Shown piece after piece: positions 26,303 through 35,054 of a DNA stretch of 64,000 nt. The position numbers were made by a program, and so were the translations under genes. The number at the start of each line of letters is the position of its first letter. Position 1 is the first letter of the stretch. Below the pieces are notes generated by a model. It worked only from the letters and a program-made list of their open reading frames with translations, was not told the origin of the DNA and made no database searches. The DNA comes from Streptomyces sindenensis (GTDB lineage: Bacteria; Actinomycetota; Actinomycetes; Streptomycetales; Streptomycetaceae): contig NZ_BMSG01000031.1 in the NCBI RefSeq assembly GCF_014649035.1, positions 1 to 64,000 on the forward strand, in the 5' to 3' direction.

Positions 26303-27340
26303 TCAGGCCTGTTGGTGCAGGGTGCGGGGGTCCACCGCATGGGCGAACGGCAGGCCGTGCGCGTACCGTTCGAGTTCGTCGACGGCGGCGTCGGCGAGCC
26401 GGTGGAGTTCGCCGCCCTGGGAGCCTGCGATGTGCGGGGTGAGCAGGACGTTCGGCAGGTCGTAGAGGGGCGATTCGGGAGGCAGGACTTCAGGTTCCGT
26501 ATGGTCGAGGACGGCGTTCAGACGCCCGGTGACCGCTTCCTTCACCAGCGCCTCGGTGTCCACCAGGGAGCCGCGTGCGGTGTTGACGAGAGTCGCCCCG
26601 TCCCGCATCAACGCGAGGCGCGGGGCGTCGAACAGATGGCGGGTGCCGGGGAGTTCGGGGGCGTGGATGGTGACGACGTCGCTCTCGGCCGCCAGGGTGT
26701 CGAGCTCGGTGCGCTCCACGCCGAGGGCCCGGGCGTCCGCCTCGTCGAGGTACGGGTCGTGGACCAGGACGCGCAGGTCGTAGGGGCGCAGCAGTTCGAT
26801 CACGCGGCGGCCGATGCGGGAGGCGCCCACGATGCCCACGGTGCGGCGGTAGTTGCCGACACCGGGGAACCGTGCGAGGAGGTTCACCCGGGAGCGTGCT
26901 TCGCGGTAGACGCGGGCGCTCCCCAGGATGTTCTTGTTGGCGAAGAGGATCGCGGCGACCGTGTACTCCGCGACCGGGAGCGCGTTGGCCGCGGCGGCGG
27001 TGCTCACGGTGATGCCCCGGTCCCAGACGTCCTGGGTGATGTGGTGTTTGACGGATCCCGCGGCGTGGACGACGGCGCGCAGCCGGGGCATGGCGCTCAG
27101 GGCGGCCGGGTCCAGCGGGGGGCAGCCCCAGCCGGTGAACAGGACCTCGGCCTCGTGGAGTCCGGTGCGCTGCGCGGAGTCGTCGGCGCCGAAGTCGGTG
27201 ACGAGGAGGCGGGGGTCGAGGTCGGCGACCCGGGCGAGCCGGTCCAGGGCCTCGGGGGCGAGGATCGCGTCCCGGGTCTCGCCGCTCATCGCCAGGACGG
27301 TGCGGGGGCGGGTCGCCCGGGGCGGGGCGGGGTGGCTCAC
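26303..27340 (-). CDS. D-2-hydroxyacid dehydrogenase family protein
   Basis: 345 residues. The NAD-binding domain has TVGIVGASRIGRRVIELL near residue 170 with a downstream Asp (LVHDPY). Catalytic Arg, Glu and His are in NTARGSLVD, HTEPEVLPPESPL and LTPHIAGSQGG. It should interconvert a 2-hydroxyacid and a 2-oxoacid with NAD(H). GTG 27340 overlaps the stop of the permease gene (GTGA), which fixes the start and shows translational coupling to the transporter. The phosphodiesterase-HAD gene follows. In sugar loci such enzymes often act on glycerate- or gluconate-type acids, but the substrate here is unknown. Confidence 0.9.
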   Translation of the reverse strand: MSHPAPPRATRPRTVLAMSGETRDAILAPEALDRLARVADLDPRLLVTDFGADDSAQRTGLHEAEVLFTGWGCPPLDPAALSAMPRLRAVVHAAGSVKHHITQDVWDRGITVSTAAAANALPVAEYTVAAILFANKNILGSARVYREARSRVNLLARFPGVGNYRRTVGIVGASRIGRRVIELLRPYDLRVLVHDPYLDEADARALGVERTELDTLAAESDVVTIHAPELPGTRHLFDAPRLALMRDGATLVNTARGSLVDTEALVKEAVTGRLNAVLDHTEPEVLPPESPLYDLPNVLLTPHIAGSQGGELHRLADAAVDELERYAHGLPFAHAVDPRTLHQQA

Positions 27341-28275
27341 TTGACGGCTCCTGCGGTGAGGCCCGAGCGCCAGAAGCGCTGGAGGCAGAGGAAGGCGACG
27401 ATCAGGGGGACGACGGCGACGAGGGAGCCGATGATGACCATCGGGTAGAGCTCCGGCTGCTGGTAGACGTTCTGGTTCCACATGAACAGGCCCAGGTTGA
27501 CCGGGTAGAGCCGGTCGTCGTTGAGCATCATGAGCGCGCCGTAGAAGTTGTTCCAGCTCGCGGTGAAGGTGAACAGGAAGATGGTCACGAAGCCGGGTGC
27601 GAGCATCGGCAGGGCGACCGTGACGAAGGTCCGCACCTCGCCGGCTCCGTCGACGCGGGCGGCTTCGAGGACCTCGCCCGGCACGTACCCCTCGGAGAAG
27701 ACGCGGGCCAGGTAGACGCCGAAGGGGTTGACGAGGCTGGGGATGAGGACGGCCCAGTAGGTGTTGACGAGGCCGAGTTCGGAGGCCATCAGGTACAGCG
27801 GGAGCTGGACGACGGTCGAGGGGATGAGGACGCCGACGAGGACGACCCCGAACCACTTCTCCCGGCCGCGGAAGGCGTATTTGTCGAAGGCGTAGCCGCA
27901 GGCGACGGAGATGAGGGTGGAGAGAAGCGAGGCGACGACGGTGTAGAGGAGGCTGTTGAGCATCCAGCGGACGAAGACGCCGTCGTTGTACTCGAGGAGG
28001 GCGTTGAGGTTGGTCAGGAGGTGGAAGTCGCCGACGCTGAAGGGGTTGGTGGCGAACAGGTCCCGGTAGCTCTTGGTGGAGGCGATGAGGAGCCAGGTCA
28101 GCGGCATCAGCGTGTAGACGGCGACGACGGCGAGCACGGCGTTCACCGCCACCCGGGAGGTGAGGCCGCCGGTGCGGATCCGGCGCGCGGACGGCCGTGG
28201 TGCGGTGCGACGTCCGGTCCCGTCGCGCCGGGGGGCGGCGGTCGGTGCCTCGCGGTGGGCTGTCTGGGTGCTCAT
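27337..28275 (-). CDS. Sugar ABC transporter permease (MalG-like)
   Basis: 312 residues with six predicted membrane helices after a polar, Arg-rich N-terminus of about 45 residues. The permease signature EVLEAARVDGAGEVRTFVTVALPMLAPG (EAA loop that contacts the ATPase) is present near residue 205. The CUT1-family second permease normally ends a few residues after the last helix, as here (RFWRSGLTAGAVK). The start ATG 28275 overlaps the stop of the first permease (ATGA), and its own stop overlaps the dehydrogenase start. No ATP-binding subunit is encoded in the locus, so a shared ATPase of the MsiK type is probably used. Confidence 0.94.
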   Translation of the reverse strand: MSTQTAHREAPTAAPRRDGTGRRTAPRPSARRIRTGGLTSRVAVNAVLAVVAVYTLMPLTWLLIASTKSYRDLFATNPFSVGDFHLLTNLNALLEYNDGVFVRWMLNSLLYTVVASLLSTLISVACGYAFDKYAFRGREKWFGVVLVGVLIPSTVVQLPLYLMASELGLVNTYWAVLIPSLVNPFGVYLARVFSEGYVPGEVLEAARVDGAGEVRTFVTVALPMLAPGFVTIFLFTFTASWNNFYGALMMLNDDRLYPVNLGLFMWNQNVYQQPELYPMVIIGSLVAVVPLIVAFLCLQRFWRSGLTAGAVK

Positions 28276-29273
28276 GAGGCCTTCCACCGGTTGCCGAGCT
28301 TGGTGACGACGAAGGACAGCAGGCCGGCGACGAGGGCGAGCAGCAGGGAGCTCGCGGCGGCCAGGCCGTAGTCGTGGCCCTTGAAGGCCGCGGTGTAGAT
28401 GAACATGGTCGGCGACCAGTCCTCGCCCATGGTGTTGGCGCGGAGTTGGACGAGTTTGGGGGCGTCGAAGAGCTGGATGGCGCCGACGCAGGTGAACAGC
28501 AGGGTCAGGACGACGGTCGGCCAGATCATGGGGATCTTGACCTGGAGAGCGGTGCGCAGAGCGCCGGCTCCGTCGACGGTCGCGGCTTCCAGGACCTCGC
28601 GGGGAACGGCCTGGAGACCCGCGTAGAAGATGATCATGTTGTAGCCGGTCCACTGCCAGGCGGAGATGTTGACGACGGAGAAGATCGCCTCGTCCTCGCC
28701 GAAGAAGTTCCAGTGCGCGCCGAACGCGTCGAGGGCGTCGGTGACGGGGCTGAGGCCGGGCGTGTAGAGGTAGAGCCAGATCAGCGAGGCGATCAGGCCG
28801 GGGACCGCGTGCGGCAGGAAGTAGGCGATCTGGAAGAAGCGTCTGGCCCGGGCCATGGACGAGTCGACGAGCAGGGCGAGGATGAGCGCGCCGCCGACCA
28901 TCGCGGGGATGTAGAGGGCGCAGTAGAGGGCGATGTTCCCGAAGGAGCGGAGGAACGCTTCGTTGCCGAGAGCTTCGGTGAAGTTGCCGAATCCGGCGAA
29001 GACGCGCTCGGTTCCGCCGAATCCCAGGCCGGAGGATTCCTCCCGGTAGAGGCTCATCCAAGCCGCGTAGATCAACGGCAGGACGGTGACGGCGGCGAAG
29101 AGCACGAAGAACGGGACGGTGAACAGGGCGACGGCCCGGCGCTGTCCGCGTCGTGTGCCGGGTCCGCCCGGGGCGCCGGGCCTTACCGGTCCGGCGGATC
29201 CGGTGGTTCCGGCGGGAGGCGGCACGGCCGGGGGTGCCGGGGTCTTGGCCGGCCGGGCGAGTGGGGCTGCCAC
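28272..29273 (-). CDS. Sugar ABC transporter permease (MalF-like)
   Basis: 333 residues. A Pro/Gly/Ala-rich cytoplasmic N-terminus of about 45 residues precedes six predicted helices. The EAA loop reads EVLEAATVDGAGALRTALQVKIPM. GTG 29273 is the start, with AAGGAG 6 bases upstream. It forms the membrane channel with the MalG-like subunit encoded next, whose start overlaps its stop. The gene is separated from the binding-protein gene by 78 bases containing a hairpin, which would lower permease expression relative to the binding protein. Confidence 0.94.
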   Translation of the reverse strand: MAAPLARPAKTPAPPAVPPPAGTTGSAGPVRPGAPGGPGTRRGQRRAVALFTVPFFVLFAAVTVLPLIYAAWMSLYREESSGLGFGGTERVFAGFGNFTEALGNEAFLRSFGNIALYCALYIPAMVGGALILALLVDSSMARARRFFQIAYFLPHAVPGLIASLIWLYLYTPGLSPVTDALDAFGAHWNFFGEDEAIFSVVNISAWQWTGYNMIIFYAGLQAVPREVLEAATVDGAGALRTALQVKIPMIWPTVVLTLLFTCVGAIQLFDAPKLVQLRANTMGEDWSPTMFIYTAAFKGHDYGLAAASSLLLALVAGLLSFVVTKLGNRWKAS

Positions 29274-29315
29274 CTGGTGCTCCTTCGGCGAGGTGGGGCG
29301 GTCGGTCGGGAGGGG

Positions 29316-29340
29316 TGCCCGGCACGGCGGGTGCCGGGCA
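29316..29340 (-). terminator. Hairpin between binding-protein and permease genes (attenuating)
   Basis: Ten perfect base pairs (29316-29325 with 29331-29340) around the loop GGCGG, 11 bases after the stop of the binding-protein gene. Such hairpins commonly protect the upstream message and reduce read-through, which keeps binding protein above permease. Confidence 0.6.
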
Positions 29341-29351
29341 GCCGCGCATGG

Positions 29352-30656
29352 CTACTTGTCGAGATTCAGACCGCGGTCGGTGACCGCCGTCTCGCCCTTC
29401 GCCTGACCGGTGCTCAGCATCTTGGTGTGGTCACCGCCCGCGGCCATCTGCACCGAGGTGACCTGCTGCTGGACCGGGCCCCAGGTCCAGCCGGGCACGA
29501 TGGTGTCGGCGGCCTCGCCGGCCAGCGCGTAGACGTCCTGGTCACCGAAGTAGGAGTTGTCGAACTGCTTCGCCGCCGCGGCACGCATGCCCTCGTTGGC
29601 CGGCAGGGCGCTGCTGGGGGTCTTGAGCGAGCTGAGGCGGGCGGTCATGGCCTCCGGGTCGGTGGTGACCCACTTGATGAACTCGGCGGCGGCCTCGGTG
29701 TGTTCGCTGCCCTTGGGCACGATGTAGGAGGTTCCGCCGTACATGCCGGTGCTCGCCTTGCCGTCCCAGGTGGGCAGGGGTGCTATGCCCCACTTGCCCT
29801 GGGAGTCGGGGTAGCTGACGGGGAAGTTCCCGGCGCTCCAGGCGGCGCCGATGATGGTGGCGACCTTGCCGGTGGCGCGTTCCTTGTTCTCGCCCTCGCC
29901 CCAGAGCGGGGTCTTGGAGGCGAGGCCCTCGGCGAGGAGGTCGTCCCAGTAGGCGGCGACCTTGCGGGAGGCCGGGTCGTCGATGTCGACCTTCCAGGCG
30001 TCGCCGTTGGTGCCGTACCACCGGGCGCCGGCCTGCCAGGCGAGGCCGGAGAGCAGGGCGGGGTCGCCGCCGCCGAAGTTGGTGATGGTGACGTCGGGAT
30101 CAGCGGCGTGGATCTTCTCTGCGGCCGTACGGTATTCGGCCCAGGTCGTCGGCACGTCGACGCCGTGCTTCTTGAACAGGTCCTTGCGGTAGAACAGCTG
30201 GATGGGTGTGACGTCGAAGGGGACCGCCCAGGTGGACCCGCCGAGGTTGACCAGGGACTGGACGGCCTCGGGGAACTCCTTCTCCACCAGCTCGCCGGAG
30301 CTGGGGGTGAGGTTCTCCAGGTTGCCCTCGCTGGCGTACTCGGGCAGGGCTGAGTAGTCCATGGTCGCCACGTCGGGGGCGTTGCCGCCCTTGACCGCGT
30401 TGGACAGTTTGGTGACGCCCTCGGGGCCCGCGGGGACCATGGAGAACTTCACCTTGATGTCGGTGTGCGTCTTGTTGAAGGCGTCGGCGGTCTCCTTGGC
30501 GCCCGCGGTGGCCGACCAGAAGGTGAGGGTGACGGGGTTGCCGTCCCCGGGGCCCGAGGCGTCCGAGCCCGAGCCGCCGCAGGCGGTGACGAGCAGGGCG
30601 AGTGAGGCGGCGGACGCCGCGAGGGCGAGGCGGGACGTGCGGGCGATACAGGGCAT
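29352..30656 (-). CDS. Sugar ABC transporter substrate-binding lipoprotein
   Basis: 434 residues. A lipoprotein signal peptide with lipobox LVTAC (Cys about residue 24) is followed by a short Gly/Ser linker (GGSGSDASGPGDG), so the mature protein is membrane-anchored and external. The body shows the family 1 extracellular binding-protein pattern: VTLTFWSATAGAKETADAFNKT at the N-terminus, GNAPDVATMDYSALPEY, DLFKKHGVDVPTTWAEY and AAEFIKWVTTDPEA. The start at 30656 has AGGAG 7 bases upstream. It is the first gene of the ABC operon, behind an imperfect TGATCG-NNN-CGATCA site. The ligand is probably an oligosaccharide released by the lyase encoded nearby, an inference from context. Confidence 0.94.
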   Translation of the reverse strand: MPCIARTSRLALAASAASLALLVTACGGSGSDASGPGDGNPVTLTFWSATAGAKETADAFNKTHTDIKVKFSMVPAGPEGVTKLSNAVKGGNAPDVATMDYSALPEYASEGNLENLTPSSGELVEKEFPEAVQSLVNLGGSTWAVPFDVTPIQLFYRKDLFKKHGVDVPTTWAEYRTAAEKIHAADPDVTITNFGGGDPALLSGLAWQAGARWYGTNGDAWKVDIDDPASRKVAAYWDDLLAEGLASKTPLWGEGENKERATGKVATIIGAAWSAGNFPVSYPDSQGKWGIAPLPTWDGKASTGMYGGTSYIVPKGSEHTEAAAEFIKWVTTDPEAMTARLSSLKTPSSALPANEGMRAAAAKQFDNSYFGDQDVYALAGEAADTIVPGWTWGPVQQQVTSVQMAAGGDHTKMLSTGQAKGETAVTDRGLNLDK

Positions 30657-30754
30657 GGGCCGGCTCCTACGAGACCTCGAACTGCGGGAGATGAGGTGAA
30701 CGACACACATCATTTTGCGCAGAACCGATCGCCGTCAAGAGCGAATGACCAATT

Positions 30755-30769
30755 CAATCGAATCGATCA
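30755..30769. promoter_or_regulatory. Imperfect operator palindrome upstream of the binding-protein gene
   Basis: CAATCG-AAT-CGATCA. The right half is identical to the perfect site at 32215-32229 and the left half matches 4 of 6 positions. It lies about 99 bases upstream of the binding-protein start, in the spacer shared with the end of the regulator gene. It is the likely site for the DeoR/LacI-type regulator encoded next to it. Confidence 0.5.
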
Positions 30770-30822
30770 TCCGGGGGCGTAGCGGCCGTTCCCGGCGCCC
30801 CTCGCCCCCTGGGAACGCGAAA

Positions 30823-30860
30823 AGCCGTGCCCCAGGGTCCGTTGTCCCCGGGGCGCGGCT
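30823..30860 (-). terminator. Intrinsic terminator of the DeoR/LacI-type regulator gene
   Basis: Bases 30823-30837 pair with 30846-30860 (15 pairs, one mismatch and one G-U) across an 8-base loop. Read on the minus strand the stem is followed by TTTT, a classical rho-independent layout, 22 bases after the regulator stop. Confidence 0.78.
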
Positions 30861-30881
30861 CGTGGCGCGGTGCTTTCAGTG

Positions 30882-32006
30882 TCAGGGAGCGGCGGCGGCC
30901 GCCCCGCAGGAGACCCGGACCCGCAGGGTGGGCAGGATGTCCAGATGCCGACGGGCCCCGGCCCCCGGGGCCGGCGCGTCCGACGCGCCGGGTTCGGCCA
31001 CGCCGAGGCGGGACAGCAGGAGCCGGGCCGCGGCGGCGCCCACGGCGTACTTGTCCGGGGCCACCGCGGTGAGCGGCAGGTCGGCGAGCGACGCGACCTC
31101 GTCGTCGTACGCGATCACCGCGAGGTCTTCGGGCACCCGCACCCCCCTGGCCTGGAGGCGGGGGATGAGGACGATCGCGTCGGCGTCGCTGTGCACGATC
31201 GCGGCGGTCACACTGCCGCTCGCCACGCCCTGGCACAGGTACTCCAGAGTTCGCTCGAAACGATCGGCCTCCGACCGCGACGGGGCCCCGTCCAACGGGG
31301 AGGTCGGCACCGGAGTCAGCCCCAGCGCCTCCACGGCGGCCCGGTAGCCGACCCGGAGCCGGGGAGCGGTCGGACTGTCCTGCACGGCGAGCGCGATCGC
31401 CCGGTGGCCGAGCCCGGCAAGGTGCGCCACCGCTTCGGCGGCCCCGTGCGCATGGTCCGAGCGCACCCGGTCCAGGCGCGCCGCCGGATGACCGAGGGGC
31501 GCCGAGCGTTCCACGAGGACGACGGGGGTCTTCGGCTCCACCGTCCACAGCCCCTCGCCCCGCTCCGGGCAGCCGCGCTCCCAGCTGGGTGTGAGCAGAA
31601 GCCCGTCGGCGCCGGTGGACAGCAGCCGCCGGGCCTGGGCGGCGTCCTCGTCGGGGAGGTAGCGGGAGAGCCCGATCGTCAGCCGGGCGCCCGCGGCCTC
31701 GACGGTCTCCCGGGCACCGCGCACCACGTCCGCGTAGTAGTACTCGGTGGTCGGCACCACCATGCCCACCACCAGCCCTTCGGCGGACGGAGCGGGGGCC
31801 GGTGCGGGCCGGGACTGCCCGGCGGGCCACACCACCGCGCCGTGCAGCCGCTCCACCAGCCCCTGGGCCGCCAGCGCCTCGACGTCCCGGCGCAGGGTGA
31901 CGGCGGACATGCCGAGTTCCTCGGCGAGCTCGGCGACGCGCAGGCTGCCGCGCTCGCGGACGAGTTCGAGCACCCGCTCGTGGCGCTGGTCGACGTGCAG
32001 TCGCAT
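30882..32006 (-). CDS. Transcriptional regulator: DeoR-type HTH with a LacI-type ligand-binding domain
   Basis: 374 residues. Residues 1-55 form a DeoR-type winged helix (RHERVLELVRERGSLRVAELAEELGMSAVTLRRDVEALAAQGLVERLHG). From about residue 80 a LacI/periplasmic-binding-like domain follows: GLVVGMVVPTTEYYYADVVRGARETVEAAGARL, SDHAHGAAEAVAHLAGLGHRAIAL, a central AIVHSDADAIVLIPRLQARGVRVPEDLAVIAYDD and the LTAVAPDKYAVGAAAARLLL C-terminal block. It should repress or activate in response to a sugar. AGGGGGA precedes ATG 32006. It lies between the ABC operon and the divergent lyase gene, with three related palindromes around it, so both are probably its targets, together with itself. Confidence 0.88.
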   Translation of the reverse strand: MRLHVDQRHERVLELVRERGSLRVAELAEELGMSAVTLRRDVEALAAQGLVERLHGAVVWPAGQSRPAPAPAPSAEGLVVGMVVPTTEYYYADVVRGARETVEAAGARLTIGLSRYLPDEDAAQARRLLSTGADGLLLTPSWERGCPERGEGLWTVEPKTPVVLVERSAPLGHPAARLDRVRSDHAHGAAEAVAHLAGLGHRAIALAVQDSPTAPRLRVGYRAAVEALGLTPVPTSPLDGAPSRSEADRFERTLEYLCQGVASGSVTAAIVHSDADAIVLIPRLQARGVRVPEDLAVIAYDDEVASLADLPLTAVAPDKYAVGAAAARLLLSRLGVAEPGASDAPAPGAGARRHLDILPTLRVRVSCGAAAAAP

Positions 32007-32126
32007 GGATCCCCCTGGACTCGGAAGCGGCTGGGCTCGGGCGAACGGCGTTCCGGTGGCGGAAGCACAGGGTTCCCGTCCCCGGGCGGCCGCCGTCCGG
32101 CCTGGGTCAACCATATCGATCGCATC

Positions 32127-32141
32127 CGCTCGAAACGATCC
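32127..32141. promoter_or_regulatory. Weak operator-like palindrome upstream of the regulator
   Basis: CGCTCG-AAA-CGATCC: left half 4 of 6 and right half 5 of 6 matches to TGATCG-NNN-CGATCA. It lies 121 bases upstream of the regulator start and could serve autoregulation. Confidence 0.35.
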
Positions 32142-32214
32142 GAGCGGTGGTTTGCGGCGACCCGAGCTGTGCGAGCCGGCTCCTAGGCGGGAGAGCCCTA
32201 CACGCCCCAAGAAG

Positions 32215-32229
32215 TGATCGATACGATCA
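32215..32229. promoter_or_regulatory. Perfect operator palindrome upstream of the polysaccharide lyase
   Basis: TGATCG-ATA-CGATCA is a perfect 6-3-6 inverted repeat in an AT-richer stretch, between the divergent regulator and lyase genes and 160 bases before the lyase start. Its spacing and symmetry fit a dimeric HTH regulator. Confidence 0.6.
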
Positions 32230-32388
32230 ATTCGGCCAAAGTTATTGAGCGTGTCGTCCGGCGGCTGCTAGAAAGTGCCCGCCCGCTCAGAACAGTCGGA
32301 TCCCGGGGTCGGTTCAGCGCCCGTTCCTTCGGTGCCGTCCACGCGCCGGGTTCCCGCCGGAGACACGTCACCGACCCGGAGCTCTCCC

Positions 32389-34803
32389 ATGACTTCTGCC
32401 TGGTCCCGCCGTACCTTCCTGGCCACCTCCGCGGTGCTCACCGCCGCGGGCGGCGGGGCGCTGATGCTCGCCGCGCCCGGCGCCGCCTCCGCCGCCCCCG
32501 AGGACGATCCGTACGCCGCGCTCCGCACGACCTGGAGCGCGCTGATCCTCGGCGAGGGGTTCAGCCCGACAGCCGAGCCGTTCAGGAGCCGGCTGGCCGA
32601 CCTCGGCGCGAAGGCGTCGCAGTGGCTGGAGGCGATGACCCCGAGGGAGGGCTCGCTCTGGCCCGACGCCGTCTTCGCGGATCCTGATCCCGACACGGAC
32701 GCGGAGTCGTACGTCTTCTCGGGGCGGATGGCCGACAGCTTCATCCGCCTGAACACCATGGCCCAGGCCTACCGCCAGCAGGGCACCGGGCTGACCGGGA
32801 ACACCGCCCTGCGCGACGCCGTGCTCACCGGCCTGGAGCACCTCAACACCCAGGTCTACAACGACGGACAGACCCGGTACGGCAACTGGTACAGCTGGCA
32901 GATCGGCGCGCCGCAGGCCCTGCTGGACGTGTGCGTGCTGATGTACGACGCCATCGCCCCGGCGAGGCTCGCCCGCTACTGCGCCGCCGTCGACCATTTC
33001 GTCCCGGACTCCGCCGTCGCCTCCTACACCGGGACCAGCACCGGGGCGAACCGGGTCGACCTGTGCCGGGTGCTGGCCCTGCGCGGGGTCGTCGGAGGGA
33101 CCGCGGCGAAGATCGCGCTGGCCCGGGACGCCCTCTCCCCGGTCTTCCCGCTGGTGACGAAGGGCGACGGGCTGTACGCCGACGGCTCGTTCATCCAGCA
33201 CACCACCGTGCCCTACACCGGCAGCTACGGATCGGTGATGCTCGGCGGGCTCGGGCTGCTGTTCGCGCTGCTGAAGGGCACCACGTGGGAGATCACCGAC
33301 CCGAAGCGGCAGGTGGTGTTCGACGCGGTGGAGAACGCGTGGGCCCCGTTCCTCTACAACGGCCTGGTCATGGACTCCGTCGCGGGGCGCGCGATCAGCC
33401 GGGGCGAGGCCGACGACCACCGGCGCGGTCACCCCGTCCTGGCCTCGATCGTGCTGCTGGGGCGGGGCGCGTCGGCCGCCGAGAACGCCCGGTGGCGGGC
33501 GCTCGTCAAGGGCTGGGCGCAACGCGACTACTACAGCCTGCCGCTGAGCAACCCCTCGCTCGGGCTCACCGCGCTGGCCCGGATCAAGAGCGTCCTGGAC
33601 GACACCGCCCTCACCCCGATCCCAGAACCGGCGGGCCACCGGCTCTTCCCCGACATGGCCCGGGCCACCCACCGCCGTCCCGGCTGGTCGGCGTCACTGA
33701 GCATGGCCGACCGGCGGATCACCTATTACGAGACCGGCAACGGCGAGAATCTGCGCGGCTGGCACACCGGGAACGGGATGCTCTACTGGTGGGGCGGCAC
33801 CTTCGCCAACGGCCAGTACAGCGACGCGTTCTGGCCCACCGTCGACCCGTACCGGCTGCCCGGCACCACGGTCTCGCGCAAGGTGCTCGCAGACGGGGCG
33901 GGCGGCGACTGGGGCAACGCGCTCCCGGATGTGAACTGGGTCGGCGGGGTCACCGACACCAAGCGCGCCGCCGTGGGCCAGTACGTCAAGGGCCTCTCCA
34001 GCACGCTGATGGCGAAGAAGTCGTGGTTCTTCCTCGACGACACGGTGGTGTGTCTGGGCGCGGGCATCCACGGCCGCGACGGCACGACCGTGGAGACCAC
34101 GGTCGACAACCGGAACCTGGGGCCGACGGGCAACGCCCCGTTCACCGTGGACGGCTCGGCGAAACCGGTCACCGCCCCCTGGTCGGCGACGCTGGCCGGC
34201 GCGTCCTGGGCGCACCTGGCCGGGCACGGCGGTTACGTGTTCCCGGGTGGGGCGAGTGTGAAGGCGCTGCGGGAGAACCGGACGGGCCGCTGGCGCGACA
34301 TCAACCGGGCGGGCTCCACCGATCCGGTGTCCCGGAAGTACCTCACCCTCTGGTTCGACCACGGCACGGACCCGTCGGCCGCCACTTACGCGTACCAGCT
34401 CCTGCCTGGCGCGTCCGAACAGCGCACGGCAGCGCGGGCGGCGGACAGCGGCTGGCTGCGGGTGCTCGCCAACACGGACGACCAGCAGGGGGTGGCGGTC
34501 CCCTCGCTCGGCCTGACGGCGGTCAACTTCTGGTTCGGCGGGAGCGTCGGACCCCTGGTGGCGGACGCCCCGTGCTCCGTCATGGTGACCGAACTCGCCG
34601 ACGGGACGGCGACGGTGTGCGTGAGCGACCCCATGCGGATGCGCACCAGCCTGACCCTCACCTGGAACCGGGCCGTCGCCTCGGTCGTGTCGAAGCCGGC
34701 GACGGTGACGTCGGCGACCACGGGCGCATCGCTGCGGCTCGTCTTCGGCGACCTGTCCGGGACGCGCGGGGCGACGCACACCGTGAGGGTGCGGCTGGCC
34801 TGA
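32389..34803 (+). CDS. Tat-exported polysaccharide lyase family 8 (hyaluronate/chondroitin/xanthan lyase type)
   Basis: 804 residues. The N-terminus has a twin-arginine signal (SRRTFLA) with a hydrophobic stretch and cleavage near AASAAPE. The alpha-toroid domain (about 40-390) holds NWYSWQIG and QHTTVPYTGSYG. Asn221, His271 and Tyr280 have the same spacings (50 and 9) as the catalytic Asn349/His399/Tyr408 that I recall for pneumococcal hyaluronate lyase. The following beta-sandwich region starts around ATHRRPGWSASLSMADRRI and contains NGENLRGWHTGNGMLYWW. It cleaves uronic-acid polysaccharides outside the cell by beta-elimination. ATG 32389 has GGAG 7 bases upstream. The perfect operator palindrome upstream and the transporter on the other side of the regulator suggest coordinated uptake of the products. 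Confidence 0.93.
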   Translation: MTSAWSRRTFLATSAVLTAAGGGALMLAAPGAASAAPEDDPYAALRTTWSALILGEGFSPTAEPFRSRLADLGAKASQWLEAMTPREGSLWPDAVFADPDPDTDAESYVFSGRMADSFIRLNTMAQAYRQQGTGLTGNTALRDAVLTGLEHLNTQVYNDGQTRYGNWYSWQIGAPQALLDVCVLMYDAIAPARLARYCAAVDHFVPDSAVASYTGTSTGANRVDLCRVLALRGVVGGTAAKIALARDALSPVFPLVTKGDGLYADGSFIQHTTVPYTGSYGSVMLGGLGLLFALLKGTTWEITDPKRQVVFDAVENAWAPFLYNGLVMDSVAGRAISRGEADDHRRGHPVLASIVLLGRGASAAENARWRALVKGWAQRDYYSLPLSNPSLGLTALARIKSVLDDTALTPIPEPAGHRLFPDMARATHRRPGWSASLSMADRRITYYETGNGENLRGWHTGNGMLYWWGGTFANGQYSDAFWPTVDPYRLPGTTVSRKVLADGAGGDWGNALPDVNWVGGVTDTKRAAVGQYVKGLSSTLMAKKSWFFLDDTVVCLGAGIHGRDGTTVETTVDNRNLGPTGNAPFTVDGSAKPVTAPWSATLAGASWAHLAGHGGYVFPGGASVKALRENRTGRWRDINRAGSTDPVSRKYLTLWFDHGTDPSAATYAYQLLPGASEQRTAARAADSGWLRVLANTDDQQGVAVPSLGLTAVNFWFGGSVGPLVADAPCSVMVTELADGTATVCVSDPMRMRTSLTLTWNRAVASVVSKPATVTSATTGASLRLVFGDLSGTRGATHTVRVRLA

Positions 34804-34813
34804 GCGAACGCCG

Positions 34814-35054
34814 TCACGCGGGGGCGTTCAGCCGCTCCTCGATCCAGCGGACGCCGAACTCCACGGCCGGGCCGGCCTCGAACAGGAAGCTCTCGGCCGC
34901 CCCGACCGCGCCGGACCGGCCGATGCCCGCGTCGAGCATGGCCCGGACGATCACCGAGAAGGGCTTCGAGGAGGCCGAGCGTGGCCGGGTCGTCCCCGCT
35001 CCGGTGCCGTGTCACCGGCCCCCCGGAACGCCGCAGCAGCTCTCGTACGTCCAT
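34814..35054 (-). pseudogene. Possible decayed gene fragment
   Basis: On the minus strand a frame running from 35011 to the stop at 34814-34816 encodes about 65 residues of protein-like sequence (SSKPFSVIVRAML, AESFLFEAGPAVEFGVRW). It has no start codon of its own and is closed upstream by TGA 35012-35014. A different frame begins at ATG 35054 (MDVRELLRRSGG) and would join it by a frameshift near 35015. I could not assign a family. It may be the tail of a lost enzyme gene or a chance open frame in GC-rich DNA. Confidence 0.3.

Noticed and set aside
26312..27448. Plus-strand frame of 378 codons across the dehydrogenase and permease genes
   Set aside because: It is antisense to genes with intact catalytic and membrane motifs, and is Gly/Asp/Arg-biased without domains.
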